DNA from: a bacterium
Lineage (GTDB): Bacteria; Acidobacteriota; Terriglobia; Terriglobales; Acidobacteriaceae
DNA: 32,614 nucleotides
NCBI GenBank assembly: GCA_026225095.1
Contig: JAMFSC010000054.1
Coordinates: forward strand, 1 to 32,614
Direction: 5' to 3'
Below are positions 1 to 7,255 of this stretch, piece by piece (the stretch's first letter is position 1; every line of letters starts with the position of its first letter). The position numbers were made by a program, and so were the translations under genes. Below the pieces are notes generated by a model, which was not told where the DNA came from, ran no database searches, and worked only from the letters and a program-made list of their open reading frames with translations.

Positions 1-2027
1 CCATCCGTCCCAATCTGTTCATGCCACCGCACATCCGCCGCCTCCCATCCAACGCGAACCTCCATCGTCCGCATATCGCCCCATCCCACGTCCAGCCCAC
101 CCGCAGTCCGTTGCAGCAACCTCTGCGCCACCTGGGTCTTACCCATATAAATGGGGAACTGCTCCCGCAGAAAGCCGAACCTCGGAGCCACGAACAGACC
201 TGCCATCGGACTCTCCGCACTGGCCCCCACCCGCCCCGGCAACCGCCTGAAGTACTCCGTCTCCAACTCCGTGATCGACCCCAGCTTCACATGCGTCCGC
301 ACCTCCGACCCAAACCCTCCCAGGTCCTGGTCCAGTAAGATCCCTTCCACCGTAGCCCGCGTCAGCTCGCCCCCTGTCTGCGCCTGCACATTCGCCCCCG
401 CCAGCAGAAACGGCGGACCCGTCTTCTTATCAGCCACCGTCACCAGCAACACCGGCCTCGGAGCCCTAACCTCCCGCCCCTCCCCCTCATATCCGACCGT
501 ATAGTCCGCCTCGTATCGGCCATCCCCCCGCACATCCGCCAGCAGCTTCTCCACCCTGTCCGCATCGATCGGCTGATTGACGAGCGGAGCAAACATCGCC
601 TCGACCGCCCTCGTCGCGCTCTCCCCCGGAGCCTTCACCTTCACCGCCAGCACCTTCCCCGGAGCCCCCCGCACCCTCCCCGACCGCTGCGCCAGATACG
701 CCACCCACTCCGCATCGCTGACGGAGTACTTCATCAGCGCCACCTTCTGCCGCTCCGCCGCCTCGTACCCCCGCGCCGCCAGGTCCTTCGTCCGCAGATA
801 GTCGATCGCCGTAAACCCAGACAGGTCTGGCTGGATCACCACATCCGCCAGTCCCCGCGAGATCTTCTCATTGCCCTCGATCGCCACCGAAAAGCTCCGC
901 TGCACCACCCCCAGAATCGAGTCCAACGCGCCCTTCGCCACCGGAGGCTCCGGCAGACTCACCGCCAGCACCACATCCGCCTTCATCCCTCGAATCGTCT
1001 GCGTCGGCAGATTCTCGAGCACCCCACCATCCACATACTCATGCCCATTCAGCTCAAAGGGAGAGTAAACCCCGGGAATCGAGATCGAAGCGCGCACCGC
1101 ATCCGCAAGGGACCCCCTCGCAAACGTGACCGTCCTTGCCTCGTTCAGATCCGTCGCAATCGCGCGGAAGGGAATCGGCAGCGTGTTAAATTCCACCCGA
1201 TCGTCATACCGCAGGAACTCCCGGTCGAGAAACAGGTTCAACCCCTGGTCCGTCAACACGCTGTTCCGGATCGACACCCCATGCTTCAGCCCCACCGTCA
1301 GCGCATTCGGCAGCTCTCGCGTATCCTCACGCCGCCGCCAGTTCTGGTGCTCATAGGCCGTCTGGATCCGGAACACGGAGCTGAATACCTTGTTATTCAT
1401 CACCTCTTTCAGCTGCTCGACCGTTCTGCCCGTCGCATACAGCGCCCCCACCATCCCGCCCATGCTCGTGCCCGCCACCATATCCACCGGAATATGGTGC
1501 TCTTCAAACCATTGCAACGTCCCGATCTCACTCAGCGCCAGCGCCCCACCCCCACCCAGCGCGACCCCGATCCGTGGCCTCCCCACCGGTCCCTCAGGAG
1601 CCGCCGCCGGAGCCGTCGAAGCCACGCCACCCTCTGACGCGTTCGATCCGTTCGCCGACTTGCTCGCTCCGCCCTGCTCCCCCGCCTTTCCCGCCGCCGC
1701 GCCCGTCGCGGCTGGTTGATCTCCCGGCCTCGCCCCCACACCGCGGTTCCCCAACTGCACGTCCTTCTGGCTCGATGGCAGCGCCGTCGCCGCCGACTGC
1801 GGAGCCGCACCTGCCTGCGTCTGCGCCCCGCCCCAGGCGCCGGTCCATCCCAGTCCAACCGCGAGGCCCAGCCCAAGCCATCTTCCAGGTCCAGCCAAAA
1901 ATAAACCCCACCGTCGTGGCAAGTTACGCCGAACGGTGGGGCAACTCCCAGGGCGGCAGCAGATCTGTCCTGTCACATCTGCCGCGTCTTCCAAACCAAT
2001 ATCGCTCGATCCGAAACTGAAGCTCAT
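1..2027 (-). CDS. Patatin-like phospholipase with POTRA and barrel-like region (PlpD-like), C-terminus cut by window edge
   Basis: The frame is open from an ATG at 2027 to the window edge, so only the first 675 residues are visible. Residues 36-70 look like a signal peptide (RNLPRRW, then Leu/Gly-rich, ending AQTQA); a TTG at about 1919-1950 could be the true start, as no strong SD precedes the ATG. An Ala/Pro/Gly-rich linker covers residues 70-150. The patatin domain begins at the glycine-rich oxyanion loop GVALGGGG (about 154-161). The nucleophile is S188 in GTSMG and the dyad aspartate is D333 in YVDGG. After about residue 450 come a POTRA-like stretch (IDADRVEKLLADV) and alternating beta-strand sequence typical of an outer-membrane barrel. 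The architecture matches PlpD-type (type Vd) secreted lipases. Known for the family: hydrolysis of phospholipid acyl esters. The motifs and frame are read directly; barrel and surface location are inferred. Confidence 0.85.
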   Translation of the reverse strand, partial: MSFSFGSSDIGLEDAADVTGQICCRPGSCPTVRRNLPRRWGLFLAGPGRWLGLGLAVGLGWTGAWGGAQTQAGAAPQSAATALPSSQKDVQLGNRGVGARPGDQPAATGAAAGKAGEQGGASKSANGSNASEGGVASTAPAAAPEGPVGRPRIGVALGGGGALALSEIGTLQWFEEHHIPVDMVAGTSMGGMVGALYATGRTVEQLKEVMNNKVFSSVFRIQTAYEHQNWRRREDTRELPNALTVGLKHGVSIRNSVLTDQGLNLFLDREFLRYDDRVEFNTLPIPFRAIATDLNEARTVTFARGSLADAVRASISIPGVYSPFELNGHEYVDGGVLENLPTQTIRGMKADVVLAVSLPEPPVAKGALDSILGVVQRSFSVAIEGNEKISRGLADVVIQPDLSGFTAIDYLRTKDLAARGYEAAERQKVALMKYSVSDAEWVAYLAQRSGRVRGAPGKVLAVKVKAPGESATRAVEAMFAPLVNQPIDADRVEKLLADVRGDGRYEADYTVGYEGEGREVRAPRPVLLVTVADKKTGPPFLLAGANVQAQTGGELTRATVEGILLDQDLGGFGSEVRTHVKLGSITELETEYFRRLPGRVGASAESPMAGLFVAPRFGFLREQFPIYMGKTQVAQRLLQRTAGGLDVGWGDMRTMEVRVGWEAADVRWHEQIGTD

Positions 2028-2087
2028 CGCTTCTTCGATGCCGCGATCTCATCCGCGTCGCATCTTCTCCATCCCATGTCGCTCGGC

Positions 2088-2324
2088 TCACATGACAAAC
2101 GCCAACTGCTCAAGCTCCTCCTGCATCCGTTCCAACGAGCAGCCGTGAGACTCGATCCTCGTTGCCGACACCCGCGCGTCATGATTCGACACCCCATAAC
2201 CGCGTCCCACCAGGAAGCTGCTGATCAACTCCGCTGCCTGCCACGAATCGAGACCCGACTGCATCAGCTCTTCGCGTAAACCCGAAAGATCCGCGGTACC
2301 GAACTTCTCAATCTGATTCCTCAA
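2088..2324 (-). CDS. Small hypothetical protein, 78 aa
   Basis: I do not recognise a named family. The start is a TTG at 2324, preceded by GAGG six bases upstream, which favours a real gene. The protein is acidic and helical-looking, with a central ELISSFLVGRGYGVS segment and ending in EELEQLAFVM; no membrane segment or signal is visible. It lies 60 bp upstream of the patatin start on the same strand and could be co-transcribed with it. Codon use fits the neighbours. Confidence 0.6.
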   Translation of the reverse strand: MRNQIEKFGTADLSGLREELMQSGLDSWQAAELISSFLVGRGYGVSNHDARVSATRIESHGCSLERMQEELEQLAFVM

Positions 2325-2670
2325 TGGTGCCTCACTCTCTTCATCGCTGCGCCTGGTTGAAAAACTCCGGAGAACAGGTGATAATGATCGATTAGACGCT
2401 AAGCATCGTTCCGAGTTGTCGATTCATCAGTAATCCGTCTGTGATAATCTCGTCCCTTCCCGTTTCGGCGACAAATCCTTCCATTAGCTCAAATTGAAAC
2501 TGCGCCAGTCACGTTTGCGCAGCTCCCCCCGCCACAAAGCTGGGTGCCCCACCTTCGGCGCAAAGCACCATCGCGCCTAAGGTGGGCGGACCGCCACCGC
2601 ACCAGACACTAGCCCAATCCCATCCGCGCCAACGTTCCGACACCCACCAACGCGTTACCATCAACTCAGC
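2325..2670. other. Intergenic region between divergent small gene and folD
   Basis: No supported CDS. It must hold the promoters of the minus-strand small protein and of folD. It also holds one copy of the hairpin repeat (2541-2588). A TACCAT box at 2656-2661 lies nine bases before the folD ATG. Confidence 0.6.
2541..2588 (+). repeat. Hairpin repeat, copy 1
   Basis: TGGGTGCC is followed by a stem: CCACCTT (2549-2555), an unpaired C, GGCGC (2557-2561), an 11-nt loop, GCGCC (2573-2577), an unpaired T and AAGGTGG (2579-2585). The same outer arms and the same C/T mismatch recur at 7908-7943 with a different but still paired inner stem. This marks a dispersed structured repeat. Confidence 0.75.
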
Positions 2671-3648
2671 ATGAACCCTCACACCGCCACCCCCCGCATC
2701 CTCGACGGCATCGCCATCGCCGCCGGCATCAAGGCCGAAGTCGCCCACCAGGTCCGCCAACTCGGCCCCCAGGGCATCACCCCGGGCCTCGCCGTCATCC
2801 TCGTCGGAGATGTCCCCGCATCCCAGATCTACGTACGCTCCAAGGTCAAGACCTGTGGAGAACTCGGCATCTACTCCGAGATGATCACGCCCCCCGAGAC
2901 CATCACCACCGAAGAGATGCTCGATCTCATAGCCAAATTGAACGCCCGCGAAGACATCGATGGCATCCTCATCCAGCTCCCCCTCCCCGCTCACGTCGAC
3001 ACCCGCCGCCTCCTCGAAGCCGTAGCCCCGGAAAAGGACGTCGATGGCTTCCACCCCATCAACGCCGGACGTCTCCTCGCCGAAGGCTACTCCGGAGCGA
3101 CCACCAGCCGATCCGGCAAACTGGCCCTCGCCCCCTGCACCCCCGCCGGAATCATGGAGATCCTCCGCCGCTCCGACATCCCCATCGCCGGCAAAAACGC
3201 CGTCGTCATCGGACGCTCCGACATCGTCGGCAAACCCGCCGCCTCCATGCTCCTCAACGCCTCAGCGACCGTCACGGTATGCCACAGCCGCACGCACAAT
3301 CTCGCCCGGTTCACCCGCGAAGCCGACATCCTCGTCGCCGCCATCGGCCGCTCCGGCTTCGTCACACCCGACATGATCAAGCCCGGAGCCACCCTCATCG
3401 ACGTCGGCATCAACCGCATCACCGACCAGTCGCAGGTCGATGAGTTCTTCCCCGGAGACGAAGCCCGGGCCGCCCTCTTCGCCAAACGCGGATCGACCGT
3501 CGTAGGCGACATCCACCCCGCCGCCTTCGCCCTCTCCGGAGCCTACACCCCCGTCCCCGGCGGCGTAGGAGCCCTCACCATCGCGATGCTGATGCAAAAC
3601 ACCGTCACCGCGGCCCGTTCCAGGCGAAGCACCCTCGACCGCGCTTAG
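2671..3648 (+). CDS. folD: Bifunctional methylenetetrahydrofolate dehydrogenase / methenyltetrahydrofolate cyclohydrolase
   Basis: Cytosolic FolD interconverts 5,10-methylene-THF and 10-formyl-THF using NADP, feeding purine synthesis and initiator formyl-Met. At 325 residues it is slightly longer than the usual 280-300. Visible family signatures are ASQIYVRSK, with Y54 and the catalytic lysine K58; GILIQLPLP; PCTPAGIMEIL; the Rossmann segment VIGRSDIVGKP; and the C-terminal TPVPGGVGALT. Residues after about 310 form a short basic tail outside the family core. No SD is seen before the ATG; instead a TACCAT box ends nine bases upstream, so the transcript may have almost no leader. Codons end strongly in C. 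It converges with the M50 gene. Its product is the cofactor of PurN at 7997. Confidence 0.97.
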   Translation: MNPHTATPRILDGIAIAAGIKAEVAHQVRQLGPQGITPGLAVILVGDVPASQIYVRSKVKTCGELGIYSEMITPPETITTEEMLDLIAKLNAREDIDGILIQLPLPAHVDTRRLLEAVAPEKDVDGFHPINAGRLLAEGYSGATTSRSGKLALAPCTPAGIMEILRRSDIPIAGKNAVVIGRSDIVGKPAASMLLNASATVTVCHSRTHNLARFTREADILVAAIGRSGFVTPDMIKPGATLIDVGINRITDQSQVDEFFPGDEARAALFAKRGSTVVGDIHPAAFALSGAYTPVPGGVGALTIAMLMQNTVTAARSRRSTLDRA

Positions 3649-3668
3649 CGTAGTGGTCTTTGCTTTTT

Positions 3669-3712
3669 TGTCTGTCATTCCCGAAGGGAATCTGCGTTTG
3701 TATTCCTACACC
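3669..3712 (+). repeat. Dispersed palindromic repeat, copy A
   Basis: This block lies between the convergent folD and M50 genes. It contains ATTCCC-GAA-GGGAAT, a 6-bp stem with a 3-nt loop. Bases 3669-3701 are identical to the reverse complement of 19405-19437. A T-run (3664-3669) precedes rather than follows the hairpin on the plus strand, so it is not a standard terminator for folD. Confidence 0.8.
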
Positions 3713-3713
3713 C

Positions 3714-4856
3714 CTACCGCGGATACATCCCATAAGGCGCCCCACGCGACAGGTCCGGAGCCGCCCACATCACCGCTCCCAGCGCAAACAGCAGCAGCGT
3801 AAAGGCAACCATCGTCCTGCTGTTGGGCTGCTCCGGAGCCTCTCCCCGAAACGTGCGCCAGGCCATCCCCGCCGCGACAAACAGATAAATCCCCTCATGC
3901 AACACAAAGAAAAGCACCACGCAGCTCGCGGCGATCAGCCCCCGCTGCAGCCGGTTCAACGCATGAGCAGCCTGCGCCCCATCCAACCCAAGCACCGGAA
4001 TCAGGTTCAGCAGGTTCAGAAAAGCGGTTGTATAGGCCAGCGCCAGAAACAGATTCGACCCCGTCTTCAGCGCCACGCCAAGAAACGCCAGCCCGACAAA
4101 CAGTCCATAAAGCGGCCCCGCCAGCGCAATCGCCGAGAGCGTCTCGACCGAAACCCCCTCGTTGTACCAGCGGACATACGCCCCCAGCCCCGGAATAAAC
4201 AGCGGCAGGTCCACCTTCAGCCCTCGCCGCCGAGCCGCGACATAGTGCCCCGACTCGTGGATCAGAATCGCCACCGTAAAGCCCAGCCCGAACCGCCATC
4301 CAAACAGCAGCCAGTAAAACCCGAAGAAGGCCAGAAAGCTGAACAGAAACTTCAGCTTGAACAACGCGAACAGAATGCTCTTCGCCTTCAGCAGAAAAAA
4401 CGCGGCCGGAGCCAGCGGTCCCAGCCGCTTGGTCCATTTCGCCTTACGGGCGTCATCAGAGTGGGTACGCGCATCGATCTGCGCCACATGGCTCTGCACC
4501 GCCTCCGCCTGGGTGGTTCCAGCCGGAATCCACGCCAGCGCCTGCTGCCACGTCTGCCGCGCCTCCCCCCACTGTGAAGCCTGCTCCTGCTGCCCGGCGA
4601 TCTCGGCGATCCGCCGCAGATACCGCCCATACACGATCGCATGGCACTCCGGACACGCAAGCGTCCCCGGCGGCAGCCAGAGCGTGCACTCCGGGCAGTT
4701 CGTGATCGGTGCCGGTGCCGAGACGGGCGAGATGGAGGTTGTGGACGTCGGAATAACCTGAATCTCCGGCTCGGAGCCCTGCCCGTCGCCGGTTTGAAGT
4801 TCAATCTGTTTCACAGTGTATAAGACGGGGGCCTGCGGAACATGGCGATCAGACAT
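3714..4856 (-). CDS. M50-family (site-2-type) membrane metalloprotease with N-terminal zinc ribbon
   Basis: This 380-aa protein has a four-cysteine zinc-ribbon-like knuckle (C54, C57, C68, C71 in CPEC...CPEC). A helical, TPR-like stretch (about 78-130) follows, then several hydrophobic segments. The zinc site HESGH (H200, E201, H204) lies in the first core membrane helix and the second motif NLIPVLGLDG carries D292; both define the M50 fold. A PDZ domain is absent. M50 proteases cut substrates inside the membrane, usually after a first cut by another protease. The start lies six bases after the stop of the HtrA-like gene, so the two are almost certainly co-transcribed. The hydrolase function is clear; the substrate is unknown. 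Confidence 0.9.
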   Translation of the reverse strand: MSDRHVPQAPVLYTVKQIELQTGDGQGSEPEIQVIPTSTTSISPVSAPAPITNCPECTLWLPPGTLACPECHAIVYGRYLRRIAEIAGQQEQASQWGEARQTWQQALAWIPAGTTQAEAVQSHVAQIDARTHSDDARKAKWTKRLGPLAPAAFFLLKAKSILFALFKLKFLFSFLAFFGFYWLLFGWRFGLGFTVAILIHESGHYVAARRRGLKVDLPLFIPGLGAYVRWYNEGVSVETLSAIALAGPLYGLFVGLAFLGVALKTGSNLFLALAYTTAFLNLLNLIPVLGLDGAQAAHALNRLQRGLIAASCVVLFFVLHEGIYLFVAAGMAWRTFRGEAPEQPNSRTMVAFTLLLFALGAVMWAAPDLSRGAPYGMYPR

Positions 4857-4862
4857 CCCAGC

Positions 4863-6083
4863 TCAAGCCTGCGGACCCATCGGACTATCCTTCGCGTCCC
4901 CCAGCGTCACCTTCACATCCATCTTCCGCCGGCCCCGGAACACCGTCAGCGCCACCGTATCCCCCGCGTGATGAGAGTTCAAAGCCCCCGACAGATCCTG
5001 CGCATTCTGAATCTCCTGCCCCTCCATGCCGACGATCAGGTCTCCCCCCAGCATCACCGGCTCATTCCCCTGGTACATCCGCTGCGTCCCCCCCCGCAGC
5101 CCGGCCCGTTCCGCCGCTCCACCCGGTAGCACCCGTTCGATCAAAACCCCGTAGTCCGCCGGAAGTCCAATTTGTTCCGCGATATCCGGCCCGATCGCAA
5201 TCGTCGAGATATCCAGCGTCGGCCGCCGCACCCGCCCATACTTCGCGAAATCGTCGATAAACGCCTTGGCCGTATTGATCGGAATCGCGAATCCGATCCC
5301 CGAAGACTGATCCGCCCCATTCGAAGCGATCAGCGTCGTAATCCCGATCACCTCACCCCGCGAGTTCAGCAACGGCCCCCCCGAGTTCCCCGGGTTCACG
5401 CTCGCGTCCGTCTGAATCGCATCCTCGATCGGATTATTCTGCGGCCCCCGAATCGACCGGATCGCCGAAATAATCCCCCGCGTCATCGTCCCCGAGAGCC
5501 CAAACGGATTCCCGATCGCATAAACCCTCTGCCCCACCGTCAGCCCATTCGACTCCGAAAGCGTCGCCGGCACCAGGTTAGGAGCCGTAATCAGCAGCAG
5601 CGCAAGGTCGTGGCTCTTATCCACCCCCACCACCGAAGCCTTGTACTTATGCTTGTCCGAAAGCGTCACCTCAATCCGCTGGCCGCCCTCGATCACATGG
5701 TTATTGGTCAGAATATGCCCCTGCTTATCCAGCAGAAACCCCGACCCCTGCCCCTGCTGCGGAACCGGCCCATAGAAAAAATCGAATGAAACCGTCGTCG
5801 AAGTAATATTCACGACCGACGGCAGCGCCTTCTTGTAGACGGCGATATTCTGCTGCTCCTCCGTGTCGTACGCGGGGGCCGCCGCCGCCTGCGTCAGCTC
5901 GAACGTCCCCAGCGGGCCCTCGGTCGTCGCCGTATGCAGCAGATTGCTCGGCAGCGCAGGATGCAGCATCCTCGTCAGCCACGGCTGGTTGGCGCCAGAG
6001 GAGCCGCCCCGTGTGGTCACATAGTAGAACCCGGCAAGCAACAGCAGAACGAGAAGGACAGGGCGCAGTTTGGTCGGCTTCAA
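4863..6083 (-). CDS. Membrane-anchored HtrA/Deg-like trypsin-fold serine protease with C-terminal PDZ
   Basis: At 406 residues this has DegS-like layout: a single N-terminal membrane anchor (about residues 7-22), a trypsin-fold domain and one PDZ domain. The triad is H129 (TNNHV), D159 (SHDLALL) and S234 (GNSGGP). The PDZ spans roughly 295-395 (GVLIERVLPGGAAERAGL). The protease domain is expected outside the cytoplasmic membrane. The start is TTG: an in-frame TAG lies six codons upstream, and AGAAGGG about ten bases before the TTG acts as SD. It is followed six bases later by the M50 protease, and preceded by coaE with an 84-bp gap. Known role of the family: periplasmic protein quality control or first-site cleavage of signalling proteins. 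Confidence 0.95.
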   Translation of the reverse strand: MKPTKLRPVLLVLLLLAGFYYVTTRGGSSGANQPWLTRMLHPALPSNLLHTATTEGPLGTFELTQAAAAPAYDTEEQQNIAVYKKALPSVVNITSTTVSFDFFYGPVPQQGQGSGFLLDKQGHILTNNHVIEGGQRIEVTLSDKHKYKASVVGVDKSHDLALLLITAPNLVPATLSESNGLTVGQRVYAIGNPFGLSGTMTRGIISAIRSIRGPQNNPIEDAIQTDASVNPGNSGGPLLNSRGEVIGITTLIASNGADQSSGIGFAIPINTAKAFIDDFAKYGRVRRPTLDISTIAIGPDIAEQIGLPADYGVLIERVLPGGAAERAGLRGGTQRMYQGNEPVMLGGDLIVGMEGQEIQNAQDLSGALNSHHAGDTVALTVFRGRRKMDVKVTLGDAKDSPMGPQA

Positions 6084-6167
6084 GGATCGAGATCCCTTCT
6101 AATGGGTGGTTTGAATCCGCGACAGGGAGCCATCGTCGCGAATCGTCTGCCTGACACTCTATTGTAG

Positions 6168-6815
6168 CTATTTCGCCGCCGCACCGGCCTCAACCAGCGC
6201 CGTCCACAACTCATCCACCTGCGCCACCAGCTGCTCCGGGCTCGAATCGTTCGTCAGCACATAGTCGACCAGCGGAATCTTCCCCTCGTCCGGCATCTGC
6301 ATCGCCAGCCTCCGATGCCCCTCCGCTTCAAGCGTCGCCCGCTCCGCCCCGCTCGCCGAAGGGTTCGTACGCAGGACGAACCGCTCAATCTTCGCCTCTT
6401 CCGGCGCAGTCACCAGCACGATCCGGTCGAACCGGTCCCGCACCGGGATATGCTTCGATTCGAACAGCAGCGCCGACTCGACGATCACGATCGCCCCCGG
6501 ATTTCCGGCGAAGATCGCCTCCGCCAGCTCCACCTGCCGCTCGATCACCGCCGGATGAACGATCGCATTCAACTCCTCCACCCGCCCATCGACGAAGGCG
6601 ATCCGCGCCAGCACCTCCCGGTCGAGCTCTCCATCCCGCGTCAGAATCCCCCGCCCAAAGTGCCCCACCATCCGCCCGTAAACCACCTCACCCGCCCGCT
6701 GCATCTCCCGCGCCAGCGCATCGGCGGCAAGCACAAACGCGCCCTTCCGCGCGAACAACTCCGCCGCCGTACTCTTGCCGCTGCCGAGATTTCCCGTCAA
6801 TCCAACCCGAAGCAT
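6168..6815 (-). CDS. coaE: Dephospho-CoA kinase
   Basis: CoaE phosphorylates the 3' hydroxyl of dephospho-CoA, the last step of CoA synthesis in the cytosol. The 215-aa length is typical. The P-loop GNLGSGKST spans residues 8-16 right at the N-terminus. The family features AADALAREM, IVHPAVI and VIVESALLFE, and an LVTAPEE stretch, follow in the expected order. GAGGAAGGA lies eight bases before the ATG and fixes the start. It heads a minus-strand group with the HtrA-like and M50 proteases; the link is probably only positional. Confidence 0.95.
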   Translation of the reverse strand: MLRVGLTGNLGSGKSTAAELFARKGAFVLAADALAREMQRAGEVVYGRMVGHFGRGILTRDGELDREVLARIAFVDGRVEELNAIVHPAVIERQVELAEAIFAGNPGAIVIVESALLFESKHIPVRDRFDRIVLVTAPEEAKIERFVLRTNPSASGAERATLEAEGHRRLAMQMPDEGKIPLVDYVLTNDSSPEQLVAQVDELWTALVEAGAAAK

Positions 6816-6983
6816 CTGCGAAGTCCTTCCTCTATCTTGAAGCCCTGCGAAAGCCCCGCGAAAAGTCCGAGGCCCTGCCGAAGAGTCTACCTGCCCCCGC
6901 CCTCGCCCAAACCTGTCAATCCCCCAGCCCCTCCCGAAATCGCGAATCCCTAATAAAGACGCAGAGATTCCACTCGATAATAG

Positions 6984-7011
6984 TTGGCCGACCTGCCCCC
7001 TCCACTATGAA
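6984..7011 (+). promoter_or_regulatory. Candidate sigma-70-type promoter of the structured RNA
   Basis: TTGGCC (6984-6989) and TATGAA (7006-7011) are separated by 16 bases, a plausible -35/-10 pair. Transcription would start near 7018 and run into the terminator at 7180-7218 without any supported CDS. Promoter strength and use are inferred. Confidence 0.4.
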
Positions 7012-7017
7012 ACAATA

Positions 7018-7218
7018 GACCTAGAGATATTCTCCAGTCGCCGTGGCCCTTGCCTTGGTAAGGGCTGAAGGCCCGACCTATAGAGGGCGGAACGACACCA
7101 CCAGGAGAACCGCAGGGATCGACATCCCATCCAGCCCGGCCAACCCGCCGGGCTGACGCCGTTAACCAACCCGACCAGAAAATGACCTTTGTCCATTTGG
7201 ACTAAGGTCATTTCTTTT
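7018..7218 (+). ncRNA. Candidate structured non-coding RNA, about 200 nt, class unknown
   Basis: No credible ORF covers this 440-bp gap. The predicted transcript has several local stems. TTCTCC (7030-7035) pairs with GGAGAA (7104-7109), and just inside it GTGG (7043-7046) with CCAC (7098-7101). This encloses a GCCCTT/AAGGGC hairpin (7046-7065) and a GCCC/GGGC hairpin (7071-7088). Next come GGGAT/ATCCC with loop CGAC (7115-7128) and a perfect 9-bp hairpin CAGCCCGGC/GCCGGGCTG (7132-7155). A strong intrinsic terminator closes it. Size and layout would suit an sRNA such as a divergent 6S RNA, or a leader riboswitch for the gene at 7256. I could not match it to a known consensus. Confidence 0.45.
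7180..7218 (+). terminator. Strong rho-independent terminator
   Basis: AAATGACCTT (7180-7189) pairs perfectly with AAGGTCATTT (7204-7213). After a T/T mismatch, GTCC pairs with GGAC around an ATTT loop. The stem is followed by CTTTT. It ends upstream of the gene at 7256, so it terminates the candidate RNA rather than that gene. Confidence 0.85.
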
Positions 7219-7255
7219 GAAGACTTTGCACCTCACCCCGGGAGGGGGGGTAAAC

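Noticed and set aside
7081..7100. T-box-like GGGCGGAACGACACC in the candidate RNA
   Set aside because: The conserved T-box GGUGGNACCGCG is not matched and no specifier stem is seen.
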